From: Blepharisma stoltei
Taxonomy: Eukaryota; Ciliophora; Heterotrichea; Heterotrichida; Blepharismidae
Length of the DNA stretch: 64,000 nt
Assembly (NCBI GenBank): GCA_914767885.1
Contig: CAJZBQ010000006.1
Location: 186,001 to 250,000, forward strand
Direction of reading: 5' to 3'
Shown here: piece after piece, positions 33,220-44,834 of the stretch
Layout: each line of letters begins with the position of its first letter
How positions within the stretch are numbered: the stretch's first letter is position 1
The notes under the pieces: model-generated
Told to the model about the DNA's origin: nothing
Databases searched by the model: none
What the model saw: the letters and a program-made list of their open reading frames with translations, nothing else
Made by a program: the position numbers and the translations under genes

Positions 33220-35172
33220 ATGGAAGAAGAAATTCCAGGCTCTTGCCCAGAATTAAAAACTCGTGAGACAAACTTCCAATCTCAAGAATTCGGAGAATCG
33301 ATTGCTAATATTAATCCAGAGGAGATGAATTATTACAGCTCGTTTATATTTCCAACTTTTACATTAATTCTTATTATCACGTGCCTTGTCGTAGCACTTT
33401 ATAGTGCAAAAGACTTTGAGGACAGCTTAATCCCACCTTATCTTATAGCAGCTGCAATAATAATGGGGCTGGATTTGTCTATGATGATAATTCAAAGCGT
33501 GATAAGGAAACTTTCCAATGAAAATGCTTATGAGTTTCCCGAAAATTCAATGAGAAGTAAAAAAATTCCAAAAATAATGACAATTATTTTGTTTGTTGGA
33601 TATTTTGGCCTTATTATTGTAGGAGGTCTGGCTTGTATAGTGTTTAATAATACGGAAATAACGAGCAAAGACAATGCCACTTTATCTGTAACTTTTGTTG
33701 CAGTCTATGGCTTTATTGTGCTTAATCCCCCCTCTGTGAGTGAACAAAAAAATTATCTTAATATAAAAATTTTTATATATAACTAATAATAAGGACCCCC
33801 CCCCTCATTTGTCGAATTTTCTAGTCTTTTTTTTATAAGAATTTTTTTTTTCAGGACCTCATTTGTCCCAAAATCTAGTCAAAAATGATTTGTCCAATTT
33901 TCTAGTCTTTTTTGCATTTTTTTCGAATGCCCTAAATTCTAGTTTTTTACTTTAAAAAAACTAGAAAATGAGACAATTGAGGTCCTGAAAATTTTTTTCT
34001 ATATCAAAAATTTTGACTAGAAAATTGGACAATGAGGTCCTAAAAAATTTTTTTTTTCCTATAAAAACTAGAAAAATGGACAAATGATAAAAGACTAGAA
34101 AATTGGACAAATGAGGGGGGAGGTCCTTAGTATAATGACATTTGGGAATTTTTAAATTTAGAAGAAAAAAAATTAATTTCCTTCGTAAGCGAACAATTTT
34201 TTTGTTCGCTCACGGAGGAGGGTTAGAGCAATGGCTGAGATAATTTCTTTTATCACTTTATGAATGCTGAATTCATCTAGAAATATAGAAAGTAAAAAAT
34301 ATGAAAAAAAAGCATCAATTGAAATGGGCACAAATATTGAAGCATCATCACCAAGAGATTCTTCTGATCCTCGTTGTAATTACCTTGGCTCACAAGAAGG
34401 TGAAGCTCAAACACCTAATGTTCCTGAATATGATCAAAATCAGGATGAAGTTAATACATATATACTGCCAGGGGTGGATAATAATCAGAATAGAGGGAAG
34501 TTTGATGATGTTGATTTTTCAAAAATAGAGGAAAGCAAAGAGCCATATTCAATTGAAGTCTCAGAGCCTTCTAAGCAAGATAAAATTAACTTACTGCCTA
34601 TCCTTGATAACAATTTCTGTTAAAATTTTCTAAAATTGGGGGAATTATCCTGAATCGAATTTCATATGCTCAAAACCACTCCCTTGCCTTAAATCTAACA
34701 CCTATAATTGATACTAATTAGCATTAAGAGGTATAAAGTATATTGCCTCTCTAATCACTGGAACATAAAATTTTATATAAATTTTTCAAACATTTCTGAA
34801 TGGGCAGGCAGCGACCATTTCATCAATCAAACGGAGTTAGAAAACAAAATGCAAAAAAAGAAACCGAAAAAAACATCCAAGGCTTCAATTATTAGCACTC
34901 AGAAATATAGCAAAAATAAAATGACCTTTTCACAAAAAGTTTCTCAAAAATTCCTACCAAATCAAGCTTCTTCCGGAGGATATAACGCTGTTGGAACTGA
35001 AACTCCGTATTCAGAACCTGAAGAATATGAAATTAACTATGTTGAGCAAGAATCTTCACCATTTAAATACTCTGAGCCAGCTGACGAGCCATATCAATTG
35101 AACAAAACAACTTTTGATGTAGATTCTGAAAGTGATTTAAGTTCATTAAGCTCCAACAATAAATCATTTTAA
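33220..35172 (+). CDS. four-TM membrane protein with acidic tail (C-terminal part inferred)
   Basis: Firm part: 33220-34623, 300 residues after a 501-bp MITE (33725-34225) is removed. Four hydrophobic segments: FPTFTLILIITCLVVALYS, PPYLIAAAIIMGLDLSMMII, IMTIILFVGYFGLIIVGGLA, and a fourth rebuilt across the MITE (FVAVYGFIVL joined to RAMAEIISFITLWML, with a UGA Trp). The cytosolic tail is acidic and asparagine-rich. After a TAA at 34621 a second acidic block (34776-35172: N-I-S-E-W-A-G-S-D-H to N-N-K-S-F) lacks its own ATG at the edge; a TA-TA join of 153 bp (34621/34774) links it in frame, giving 432 residues. No family recognised. Confidence 0.6.
33725..34225. mobile_element. MITE (CTCCC/CCGTGAG family) acting as IES, with a second MITE inside, 501 bp
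   Basis: TA at 33723-33724 and 34224-34225. Left end CCCCCCTCTGTGAGTGAAC; right end TTGTTCGCTCACGGAGGAGGG. Subtracting the nested element leaves 163 bp, a short family member. Excision from the host gene joins F-I-V-L to R-A-M-A-E in frame. Confidence 0.88.
33792..34129. mobile_element. nested MITE of a different family, 338 bp
   Basis: TA at 33790-33791 and 34128-34129. The inverted ends are about 35 bp and nearly perfect: AAGGACCCCCCCCCTCATTT on the left and the complement of a right end reading AAATGAGGGGGGAGGTCCTT. The interior is made of repeated and inverted TTTTCTAGTC / GACTAGAAAA and GGACCTCATTTGTC units. It has split the older CTCCC-family element at a TA in its GTATAATGA box. Confidence 0.9.
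34623..34775. other. possible TA-flanked IES (111-153 bp)
   Basis: Proposed to join the two acidic blocks of the four-TM protein. The left TA is 34621-34622; right candidates at 34732, 34741 or 34774 all preserve the frame. The evidence is only the missing start codon and the shared composition. Confidence 0.4.
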
Positions 35173-35252
35173 TAAATTTCAAAAATTTATAATAAGCATA
35201 AATTTCTGAATTATCAATTTTGCTAATAAAAGAATATCCACAAATTTCTTTA

Positions 35253-35641
35253 CTCCCCCCCCCTCCGTGAGCGAACAAAACCATTAGAAAAATCGCCCAT
35301 TTTTTGACAAAAACCCACCCTCCGTGAGTGAAACAAAAATTTTTTTAATAGAAAAAATTTTAATGAAAAAAAATTTTGATATATAAGTGATAATTAGTAT
35401 AATGAAATCTAGAGCTAATTCTGTTTTAATTTTAAACAAATTGCGTTTTAAAACATAAATTTTGCAAATTAAATTAATATTTGCTTCCCAATTTTTGCAA
35501 ATTAGGATTTTTTTAAATTTCGAAAAAAAAAATATTTTTTATAAAATTTATATATAAATTTTTTTTAAAAAAAAAAATTAACCCCCCTCCGTGAGCGAAC
35601 AAAATTTTTTTGTTCGCTCACGGAGGGGGGGGGGGGAGTTA
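35253..35641. mobile_element. MITE (CTCCC/CCGTGAG family), intergenic, 389 bp
   Basis: TA at 35251-35252 and 35640-35641, well-preserved ends: ACTCCCC with CCTCCGTGAGCGAAC at the left, and an inverted pair CCGTGAGCGAAC / GTTCGCTCACGG at the right. The interior is in the opposite order to the 19.7-kb copy. It lies 74 bases upstream of the kinesin start codon, so excision would bring upstream sequence close to the promoter. Confidence 0.92.
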
Positions 35642-35714
35642 ATAAAAATTCTTTCACTTTCCAATATAACTCCACTTCCAATTAATCCGTAAATTATAAG
35701 ATAATTATCACATA

Positions 35715-38663
35715 ATGTCTAAAACTTTGAAAACTCATCAATCTCAGAGCCGAAAATCTCTAGGCTCATCTCCAGAAAGAACAAAAGCCTGCATTGCTTC
35801 AGCGCTATCAAAGCCTAGCAACATAAAAGTCATTGCCAGATTTCGACCACTTTTAGACTTTGAATATGTAAGCTTAATTTAGCGACTTTCAGAAAGTCGA
35901 GAATCAGTCACTTTTCAAGGCGACAACCAAGTGGGCATCGTAAAAGGCAAAGAAATAGAGTACTACACTCTGGACCGCATTTTTGACCCAGATTCTTCTC
36001 AAGAAGAAGTCTATGAATTCGTGGGAAAACCAACGATCGAAGATGTCCTTAATGGCTACAACGGTACAATATTCGCCTATGGCCAAACTGGCTCAGGGAA
36101 AACACATACCATGATGGGGCTGAATATTTATGACACGGATACCCGTGGAGTGATCCCACGATCTGTCAGTCAAATTTTTGAAGCTGTAGAGTCAGATGGC
36201 GGAGACATAGAGTACACTATTAAATGTTCTATGCTCGAAATTTATAAAGAAACGTTAAAAGACTTATTGGATCCTCAACCTTTAAATTTGAAGATAAAAC
36301 AATGCCCAAGCAAAGGAATTTATGTGCAGGGGCTCACAGAAGTGTCTATTACGTCAGAAGACGACATGCTAGAACTGCTGTCACTTGGGGAACAAATTAG
36401 ATCAGTAGCGAGCACGAGACTGAACAAAACGTCTTCAAGGTCGCATTTGATTTTTATTATAGAAGTTTGCCAGAAACTCCCAAATGACAGCGAGAAAAGG
36501 GGAAAGTTAAATTTGGTTGATTTGGCTGGCAGTGAAAAAGTTAGTCTATCAGGGGTAACTGGCACAAAACTAGAAGAAACTAAAAAAATCAATTTGTCAT
36601 TATCTGCTTTAGGGAATGTTATACATGCACTGTCATCAAAAGCAGATCATATCCCTTATAGGGATTCAAAACTAACAAGGCTGCTGCAAGAGTCTTTAGG
36701 AGGGAACTATAAGACGACTTTACTGGTAACCTGCTCACCATCCATTAGATTTATGGAAGAGACTTATAATACTCTTTCTTTTGCAATAAGGGCTAAAGCT
36801 ATAAAAAATAAAGTGAAAATCAATATTAAAAACTCCATTGACAGCTATTTACAGATCATAGAGCAAATGAAGCTAGAGCTTGACTCTGCAAAATTAGAAA
36901 TACAGTTATTAAGGGGAGAAAGGGAGCTAAATTCTACAGTCGACTCCAAATCGCTTTGTTCCACCCCCGCTAACAAAAAAATTGATGATAAAGACTCTCA
37001 TTCTCAAATAAACAAATACGGAGAAATGAGACTGGCTGTGTCAATAGAAGACTTAAGAAGCAACAAAACAACTGACTCATCAAGATTCGACAAAAAGTCC
37101 CCAGAATCAATATATGACTTAGACTCCTTAGCTTTTTCTTTTGATAAGCCAAATTCCGAATTTTCTCTCTCACCATATGCAGAAGGCGAAACTTTTCAAA
37201 AAATCGTCGAAAAATTCGAAAGGGATACGACTGGTTTAAACAAAAAAGTAAAACACCTGTCCAGAGAAAACCAAGAACTCGTTGAAAAAACCAAAAAATT
37301 AGAGACTGAGCTCATTTCATCAAGAACAAAGCTGCTGAAGGCTGAGCAGCTTTCTCACGAGTACTACGAAATTTATGCAAAAACAGCACTCAACGCAAAT
37401 AAAGAATCAAGTGAAATTAAGGCACTTAAAGAACAAAATGACAGCTTGCATAGAGAAATTAAAAAGATTACAAAAGTAATCCAGGATATTGACGATCGAC
37501 AAAAAAGGATGAAAGAAAATAAACTGCATACAACTTTTGTAGAATTTGAAGAACTTACAGACGCCAGCATCCCTAAAGATTATGTCCCAATCATTACTGA
37601 AGAAAATGAAGCTATTTCAGAGCAGACAACAGCTTTTAATTTAGAAACAGTAAAAGTTGAGCTCACAACTGACGCAGAGCAGCTGAACTTGTCAAACGTG
37701 TATTCATCAGAAATCAAAAGAGCTCTAGAAGGGAATGCAGAACTCAATAGAGAAATTTCAATTTTCCATTTGAAGAGCCAAATTATTCAAGCAGGAATAA
37801 TTAATGCAAACCTGATGAAAACTATTCATGCACTGAATTGGAAAATAGAGCTGCAAGAACACAAGTATCAGATGAAAAAGACACTTTGTAGACGTCAAGA
37901 AGACCAAATAAGAGGACTTGAAAAAATGATTGACCATCTGCATATTTCTCACATGCACATGATAAAGCTCCTCAATCAGATCGACCATGAAAAAATCGTC
38001 CCCAAAGTTGAATTCAATATCCCACGGTCCCTTATACTAAAGCCTTTTTCACAAAAGCAAGGCAGATTTAAAAGTTCAAGGACTCCAAAACCAGTCCAAG
38101 ACCATAGTGCAGACAACTCAATACAAGGTACATTAAGTCTCGAAGTTTTTACCGCACCTCATGACCATCCTCAGTTAAATATCAGATTTAAAGCTATGGA
38201 AACCAGCCTGGAGCTTCAAAAAATGTACAACCTTGAGCTAAAAAAATCAAATGAGTTCCAAAAGCAGCAGGTCGACAATTATAAAAATATATTGCAGACT
38301 TTGGAGCAGGATATTTTTAAAGTTCAAAGGGTTGAAAAGGACAGATGGAGCAAGTTTTTCTCGGATTTAAAGGAAAATTGTGAAAAAGAACTGATTAGGA
38401 AGCAAACAGAAGTAATAAAATTACATCAGCTGCTAGGAGAGTGGATTGATAAGTTTATGACTCTTCAAGAGTGTATTAGTTCGCCTGAAAAACTGCTGCC
38501 AAAGCACTTAAAAGAGGACCTGAGCTTTTTAGTTGAAGCTACAAAGCAGGCAGTTCTGGTGGAAGGGAGCTTCAAAGAAGTATTGCCAAAAACGCCTCTG
38601 AAAAAATCTATGCGGCAAACATCGGTGGGTTATATAAAGCCAACAGGAGATAACCCAATATAA
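35715..38663 (+). CDS. N-terminal motor kinesin, kinesin-1-like
   Basis: 977 residues after a 15-nt intron (35868-35882, GTAAGCTTAATTTAG). Residues about 38-365 are the motor: K-V-I-A-R-F-R-P at the start, P-loop GQTGSGKTHTMMG, switch I TSSRSHLIF, switch II LVDLAGSEK, HIPYRDSKLTRLLQESLGGN and the neck entry RAKAIKNKVKIN. The sequence around N-L-S-L-S-A-L-G-N-V-I-H-A-L is closest to conventional kinesin. Long coiled-coil segments cover about 430-520 and 750-880. It should walk to microtubule plus ends. No cargo-tail IAK motif was seen. No IES in 2.9 kb of coding sequence. Confidence 0.95.
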
Positions 38664-39237
38664 AATATGCGTCTATATATGCCAATATAAAGAGAATTTA
38701 AATTCTTGGTATATAATAGTCAAAAAATTAATATTAGCTGTATATACCTCCAGAGTTAGTGGATCAGAATTATAAATAATGTCAAATACTAAAATATGTA
38801 AATAGCTCATAGAGATATTGAATTATTAAAGGATAAGAATAATGAATCGATATAAATATTATCTAATATAGCAATTAATTAGTTTTTCATTTTAAAACTT
38901 GATCTGCTGAGGATTATTTATCAAATCGAAATTGGTGTCGTCTTAATTTTCTGTTCTATTGATCCTCTGACCTATTTTGATTATAAGGTTTGCTTTAACC
39001 AGAGAATTTATTATGAGCTTTGATTGAGGAGACTCAGACTTAGAATACCAGAAGGACTTAAGTAGGTTTCGCCAAGCTGACGAGCGTCTAAGGATCTAAC
39101 CTTGGCAGAGAAGTACACACTGTGAATCAAGATTAGGCCAATTTAAAGGATTGGCGAGCTCGTGCAAATTATAATTCGTTTACAGAATCCAAAATAAAGA
39201 GCAAAGACATTAAACTTTTAAGTAGGGAGGGAAGGGG
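38664..39237. other. convergent intergenic region with GC-richer end
   Basis: AT-rich to about 38920. From about 38990 to 39290 the composition shifts (GCCAAGCTGACGAGCGTC, GGCGAGCTCGTGC, CCGGCCCCCGACTCGCCC), which could be a decayed repeat. No gene or RNA fold I can support. Confidence 0.45.
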
Positions 39238-40185
39238 TTAGTTTAGTCGGGAATCCGGCCCCCGACTCGCCCTTATGGGCGAGTTTTTATTAAAATGGTA
39301 AACTTTTAAGTAACCTAAAAACTTTGAACTAATAAGATTATTCTCCTGTTTAAACGCTAGTGCAAATCCGGGTGCACAGCATCGATTACTTTTGCATGCA
39401 GATGTCCCAGGCTCTCTTAAAGCCGAAATGATCTCATCAGGAATCTTTTCGCCTTTATCAATCATCGCTGCATAAACTTGCAAATTTTTAAACTTCTTTA
39501 CATAAGCCCTCAAAATTCCAACTTTATCATCCCTATGCTCTTGAAAATTAAACCCAAACCTCTTTGCTATCCTCAGCTGCAATAAATAGTCATCAAGCGA
39601 TTTTTTCGAAATTTTCACTTTATTTGCCGCATTTTCAAGCGTCATTTTGACAAAATCGCCATTCTCGTCGGTAATACCATTATAAAGTCTTCTTCACTTG
39701 CTGACTTTATCAATAATGTATCCTATTTTCCTCTCTTTTGTTCTCCTTGATGCAGAGTGATTGTTAAAATTATCATGCTCTTGCTTCATTCTTGTATCTG
39801 CATGGCTGACCATATTCAGAGTCGGCCCAAATTCATTTTTCGCTATTCCTCTGCAAATTAACAATAAAGAACCATCTCTAAGTTCAAATAGTGGGATTGC
39901 AATGGAAAAAGGAACGGGATGGCTGCCACAATATACATTGAGCCTTGCTGTAGGGGAAAAGTACCAAATAATTGCGTTTTCCAAAGGATAGCCTAAGGAA
40001 ATCAAATAAGATACAAGGGGCGAGAGAAGAACTTCTCCTGAAAAATTATATGAGAGGTGGGGTTCTGTTATGTTTAGAATCAGCTCAGTCTCCACACTAG
40101 AATTGGTGCCAAAACGTAGTTCAATTTCTATTTGGGTGAACTTTTCAAAAGGAGAGTCTTGCTTTTCGGATATATCAGATTCCAT
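39238..40185 (-). CDS. unrecognised conserved-looking protein with HTH-like block
   Basis: 315 residues with one UGA read as Trp in K-V-S-K-W-R-R-L-Y-N-G, where the frame continues without a break. The N-terminal half has folded, hydrophobic character (LSYNFSGEVLLSPLVSYLIS, YFSPTARLNVYCGSHPVPFS). The second half has a helix-turn-helix-like block M-T-L-E-N-A-A-N-K-V-K-I-S-K-K-S-L-D-D-Y followed by L-L-Q-L-R-I-A-K-R-F-G-F-N-F. I do not recognise the family. The last 20 residues and stop come from a GC-rich palindromic stretch (39240-39290), so the C-terminus may have been replaced by inserted sequence. Confidence 0.7.
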
Positions 40186-40566
40186 ATTTTATAGAAGAAA
40201 ATATGATGTTTAGATTGAGTAGGGTAACTAAGAGAATTTGATAATTGAGGATAAATAATATTTTAAATATGATTACAAAATTTAATTAAATTAATATAAA
40301 AGGCTCGCGTCTAATTTTGATAAATAAAAATTTAATGAGAATAGAGATATATAAAAGCATTACAGAAAAGCCTAAATATAATAATTGGGTTGGTGGAAAT
40401 TTCAAAAAAAGCTGGGAATATAGGGATTTTAGTAAGATGCTGATAGTTTGATATATAAATTAATGCTGATATCTGTGCAATGCATCTAATACTTAATTAA
40501 AAGATTTCCACTCACCCTACTCCTAAACTACTAAAGTTTTTTAGGTTTATAGAGAATTCAATGCTA
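40186..40566. other. AT-rich spacer
   Basis: Upstream of the HTH-like gene; nothing recognised before the short MITE. Confidence 0.4.
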
Positions 40567-40721
40567 AACCCCTCCTCGAGCGAGCAAAATTTGTTGCTCG
40601 TTAAAAGGAAGTGAAACTAGCAGAATTTAGTTTAAAAAGTTTATAGCTATGATAAAAAATTCCTCAAAGTAGCAAATTCCAAGGATTTTCATATTTATTT
40701 CTCATTCATAGAGGGGAGTTA
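40567..40721. mobile_element. short eroded MITE (CTCCC family), intergenic, 155 bp
   Basis: TA at 40565-40566 and 40720-40721; left end TAAACCCCTCCTCGAGCGAGC, right end TCATTCATAGAGGGGAGTTAG. The usual interior is mostly lost. Confidence 0.7.
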
Positions 40722-40904
40722 GCAGGATTTTAAAAATTTGCCTATCTTCATCCTAGTTATAAATCTTTATTTATCATAATTCTGATAAATTATAATATAT
40801 CAAGAATGATATCGATTGAAGCCTAAGAATTTTCGTTTAATTAATGCAATTGTGTTTTATCTTGTCTGCTATCCATGATTGAATTTAAAATGAGTTAAAT
40901 TAAA

Positions 40905-43481
40905 TTATACATTACCATTGCTTTTTATTGGCCTTTTAGTTGTTCCAGGCTTCTTATTAACTTCATTGAAAAACTCTGGGACTCTATTGACCTTAAAAAT
41001 TTCTTCATTTCTTGACTGCTTTTTCGCTGTTCCTGGCTTGTAAACCTGCTTTTTCTGCTTTTTTGCTGGTCTAATTGACGGTGAAGCAGAATCAACTAGT
41101 TTATTCATTCCTTGATCAAAAGTCATAAAAGGTTTTGGACTTGCAATTGTATGAGGAATTTCTGTGTTTTGCCGATCATTTATACCGAATCATTTTGAAT
41201 TTATTTTTTTAAAAAAGTTTTTGTTGATTTTATCAGAAATTAAATAGCAAATATCTATTTAATTTAATTAGATTTATTATTCGGGCTGGCTTTGAATTTG
41301 CTGGAAATATAGCCAAGTTCAGAGACTTTCGCTTACTCCCCTCCGCGAGCTAGCAAAATATTTTTTATGAAAAATTTTTTTTTGTATAAGTGATATTTAT
41401 TATAATGAAATCTCTAGGTAATTCTATTGAATTAAAAGTTTGCATTAAAAAATATTTGATTTAAAATTATTTCAATATTGGAATTTTGTTTAATAATAAA
41501 AAAAATTACTATAAAATTTATATATTAATTTTTAAAATAGCATTTAACCTCCTCAGGCAAAAGAGAATTTTTGGTTCGCTCATGAAGGGGGAGTTAGGAG
41601 CATTTTTCAAATCTTTCAAGGAAAAAGTAAATTTTTTGTCTGATATTTCTGTATCTCTTCTTTGCTTGGCTTGATCTAGTAGCGCTTTAGGCGAACTTGC
41701 AGGCTCAAACTCTTTTATATGAGTTGTGTTGGCATCTGTTGCGTCATCCTCCTCAGCAATAATTGAAATCTTGCTCATCGATGCATTTCTGCTCAAAATC
41801 CCAATAGATTTACTTGTTTGAGTCGACAAAGCAGAAATATCTGTTGGGATTCCAATTTTATGAAAGCAAGACGCTCTCTCTTTACTATTTCCACAAAAAT
41901 TAAATTCTTCAAAAAGATCATTAGGCAGAATCTCAGAATCCTCAAAAAAATCATTTAAATCGATTGGCATTGCCATATACTCAGGATCAAAATTTGAATA
42001 TCTCAAATTTGGCCTGAATGGTGGCAAAATCTGTTTGTTTTCAAGCTTTTTCCAATTGATTTTTGAGCACCATGCATGTGCTTTGATGGCATCAGCCCCA
42101 ATTTTTGATCCTATCCTCATTTCAGGATCCTTTTCAAGGAGCCTTGAAATCAAATCTCTTGCATCTGCACTAATAAAGTTGGGTAAAGCCAGCTCTTCTT
42201 GAAGTATTCTCATGTACATTTTGGACCTATTTGAGTCATAAAAAGGAGGAAGCCCTGTAAGCATTTCAAATAATAAAGCCCCTAACTCCCTCTCGTGAGC
42301 GAGCAAAAAACTTTGTACGCTCACGAAGGTTAAAATTGTTTTAAGTTTTTAAAACCTCTGTTTCGCATAATTGTAAATTAAAAATTAATATAGTCTGTAA
42401 ATTCACGTTTTAAAATTAAAGGTTATATATCAAAATATTTTACATTTAAATTTTTATGTTAAAAAAATTTTGTTGCTTAAGAAAGATAGCTATTTACCCA
42501 AAAAAAATAGGGACTTTTCCAATGGTTTTTCTCACTTATGGGGAGTAAACTATAAAAGTCCACCTCTTTGCCATGCCCGATACCTCTCAACATTTCAGGG
42601 CTCATATACTCAGGTGAGCCACAAAAAGAATAGCTTCTAGACCTATTAGTAACTCCTTCTTTTGATAGTCCAAAATCTGTCAATTTTACATGCCCATCCA
42701 TATCTAATAAAATATTTTCTGGTTTTAAATCTCTATATACAACATTCATATTATGCAAATACTCCAACCCAAGCAAAATTTCCGCAAAGTAAAATTTAGC
42801 TTGCTTTTCTGTAAACCTCCCCAAATTATGCAGATGAAAAAACAACTCTCCGCCTGGGCAAAAATCCATAACAAGAAAAAGTTCTTTACCCTATTTAGAA
42901 GTTACAGTTTGGAAAGCCCAATGCAAATTGACTATAAAAGGATGCTTGACTTTTTCCATTATGTTTCTTTCGGTTATTATTTGCATTACTTTTTCTTCGT
43001 TAATTACAAAGCTCTTATTCATAATTTTAATCGCGTAAATAATCCCTGAGTCCAGTTTTCTTGCTTCTATGACTTTTGAAAACCCTCCTTTGCCAATTGT
43101 TCTAATCGGTAGAAAATGAGCCGTCGAAATTTCTTTTAAAATCTGCTTTTCGTAGACAGGCAGAAAAGTTTCGTTGTCTTTGAAAGGTTGAAGCGGCCTT
43201 TCGAAGTCGTTTAGCCAGTGATCGAGGATATCTATATTATTTATAGTTTGAAGGCCAATTATTTGTTTATCTCCTTTGTGCAGCCGAATTACTTCAGATA
43301 GTAGCCAGCCACAAGTTAAGTGGTCGTCAAGTACTTTAATTTGAACTTGTCCAGAATCGAAAAGGATGCTGAATGTTTTGGAAGATCCAAGAGGACGAGC
43401 TCCATCTGATAGCCTATGGCTATGCTTATGCTTTGAAGCATTTTGGTGCTGCAGAGTTTGATGCGATTGAGGCTGTCCCAT
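40905..43481 (-). CDS. AGC-family protein kinase with N- and C-terminal extensions
   Basis: 654 residues after removal of a 15-nt intron (GTAACTTCTAAATAG, inside A-F-Q-T/G-K-E-L), two MITEs (42285-42547; 41336-41596) and a 73-bp IES (41205-41277); the total is 1965 nt. Motifs: glycine loop T-I-G-K-G-G-F-S-K-V, lysine in Y-A-I-K-I-M-N-K, Y-R-D-L-K-P-E-N, DFGLSKEG, Y-S-F-C-G-S-P-E-Y and V-D-F-Y-S-L joined over a MITE to G-A-L-L-F-E-M. The AGC tail has F-E-E-F-N-F, a hydrophobic motif with Asn in place of the phosphorylated Ser/Thr. An N-terminal 130-residue domain and a basic C-terminal tail (40905-41198) flank it. Substrate unknown. Confidence 0.85.
41205..41277. other. TA-flanked IES, 73 bp, in the second AGC kinase
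   Basis: Direct repeat ATTTAT (plus strand) at 41199-41204 and 41272-41277. Removal joins P-A-R-I-I-N to S-K-W-F-G-I-N-D and attaches the basic tail in frame; without it the kinase ends within a few codons. Confidence 0.7.
41336..41596. mobile_element. MITE (CTCCC family) acting as IES, 261 bp
   Basis: TA at 41334-41335 and 41595-41596; ends TTACTCCCCTCCGCGAGC and GGTTCGCTCATGAAGGGGGA. Excision on the minus strand joins K-N-A-P to K-R-K-S-L-N in frame. Confidence 0.85.
42285..42547. mobile_element. MITE (CTCCC family) acting as IES, 263 bp
   Basis: TA at 42283-42284 and 42546-42547; ends TAACTCCCTCTCGTGAGCGAG and CTCACTTATGGGGAGTAA, with the CCAATGG / CTATTTTTTTTGG internal box. Excision restores the kinase helix D-F-Y-S-L-G-A-L-L-F-E-M-L-T. 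Confidence 0.88.
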
Positions 43482-43899
43482 ATTTTAATAATTGCTGGAG
43501 TTTTACTCATTATTCAGGGTACCATTAATGAAGTTATGACGATCTTTTTTATTGTTGCAGTTGCTGCGAATTAATTCCGAATTTAGTTAAGTTTATGTAT
43601 ATGGATAATGTTGATAAAATATTTAGAAGACATATTGAAGCAATGAAATTATTTCAACTTAAATAAAAGAATTTAATAATATAAGCTTAAGGAATGATTT
43701 TAATTATTGAAAGAAATTTATTAGCAACTTATGATGAGTCTCTAAAGGATACTCATAAAATTGATTTTTGTAAAGTTATTTTAAATAAAATCGAAAAGTG
43801 GAGCTGAATGCCTATAATTACTAAATAAATTAATTAAAATTTTTTATCTCATACAAATAAATGCAATTAATATTTGGAATAATTAAATAAAAACACGTA
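43482..43899. other. divergent intergenic region
   Basis: Shared upstream region of the AGC kinase and UBE2J genes. AT-rich; nothing recognised. Confidence 0.45.
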
Positions 43900-44706
43900 A
43901 TGGAGCACTTTGCAGTGAAGCGTATAACTCAAGAATTATCTGAATTACAAAAGCATATATCCCCAAATTTCTGTGCTGAGCCTGTAGGAACTGATTTATT
44001 TGACTGGCATTTCACTCTGAAAGGTCCAAGCCAAACTCCATATGAAGAAGGTCTTTATCATGGAAGATTGATCCTTCCTCTGAATTATCCCCTCAAGCCT
44101 CCTAAGTTTTTAATGCTGAACAACAACGGACGCTTTGAAGTGGGCCGAGAAATATGTATGAGTAATACCAGCTATCACCCTGATGAATGGCAGCCTGCTT
44201 GGACAATTCGCACAATGCTTGAAGGCCTTGTTTCTTTCTTTCCTGAGGAATCTGAAGGCGCAATTGGTGCTTTACGTGCTTCAGATGAAGTAAGGAAAAG
44301 CTTCGCTAAAAGCTCGTGAAATTTTAAGTGTGATCAATGTGGGAGGTTAGGAGAAATCTGGAGCAGGCATAAAGAATGATTAGCGCCAATTGAAGAAGAA
44401 AAAAAAGAAGAAAATAAAGGAGAAGAAGGAAAACTTGAAGAAAATAAAGGAAATGAAGAGAAGGTTAAGATATTAAAAGAAGAAGAGGTGAAGGAGGAGA
44501 AAAAAGAAGAAAAAGTTGAGGAAAATGCTAGGGTAGAAGAAGAGAAAAAGGAAGAAGCTGCGCCTGATATGAAAGAAAAATATAAAAATATGCCTGATAA
44601 AAGCGAGGTGGCGAAGTTTTACCGAAATATGAATATTCAGATAAGAGTTCTAGATTTTTTGATTTTGAGCTTGCTGGGTTATATTTATTACTCTGTGAAA
44701 TTCTAA
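43900..44706 (+). CDS. UBE2J: UBE2J/UBC6-type ubiquitin-conjugating enzyme
   Basis: 268 residues with UGA read as Trp twice (S-S-W-N-F-K and H-K-E-W-L-A-P). The E2 fold shows H-F-T-L-K-G-P, then Y-H-G-R-L-I-L-P-L-N-Y-P-L-K-P-P, and the active-site Cys in REICMSNTSYHPDEWQPAW, where the spacing to S-Y-H-P-x-x-W-Q-P-x-W is specific to the UBE2J/UBC6 group. A Glu/Lys-rich linker (about residues 165-225) leads to a C-terminal membrane anchor, LDFLILSLLGYIYYSV. Such enzymes sit on the ER membrane facing the cytosol and work in ER-associated degradation. No intron or IES. Confidence 0.95.
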
Positions 44707-44834
44707 CAACATTTACTTTAAAGCTCATAAATACTGAGATTAATAAAAAAGTTTCTTTAAAAGATGGAAAAAGCTGTCCACTGATTCTGGACAATAAAAG
44801 CATTTATAGACTTTTTATTATAGATATAAAATAA

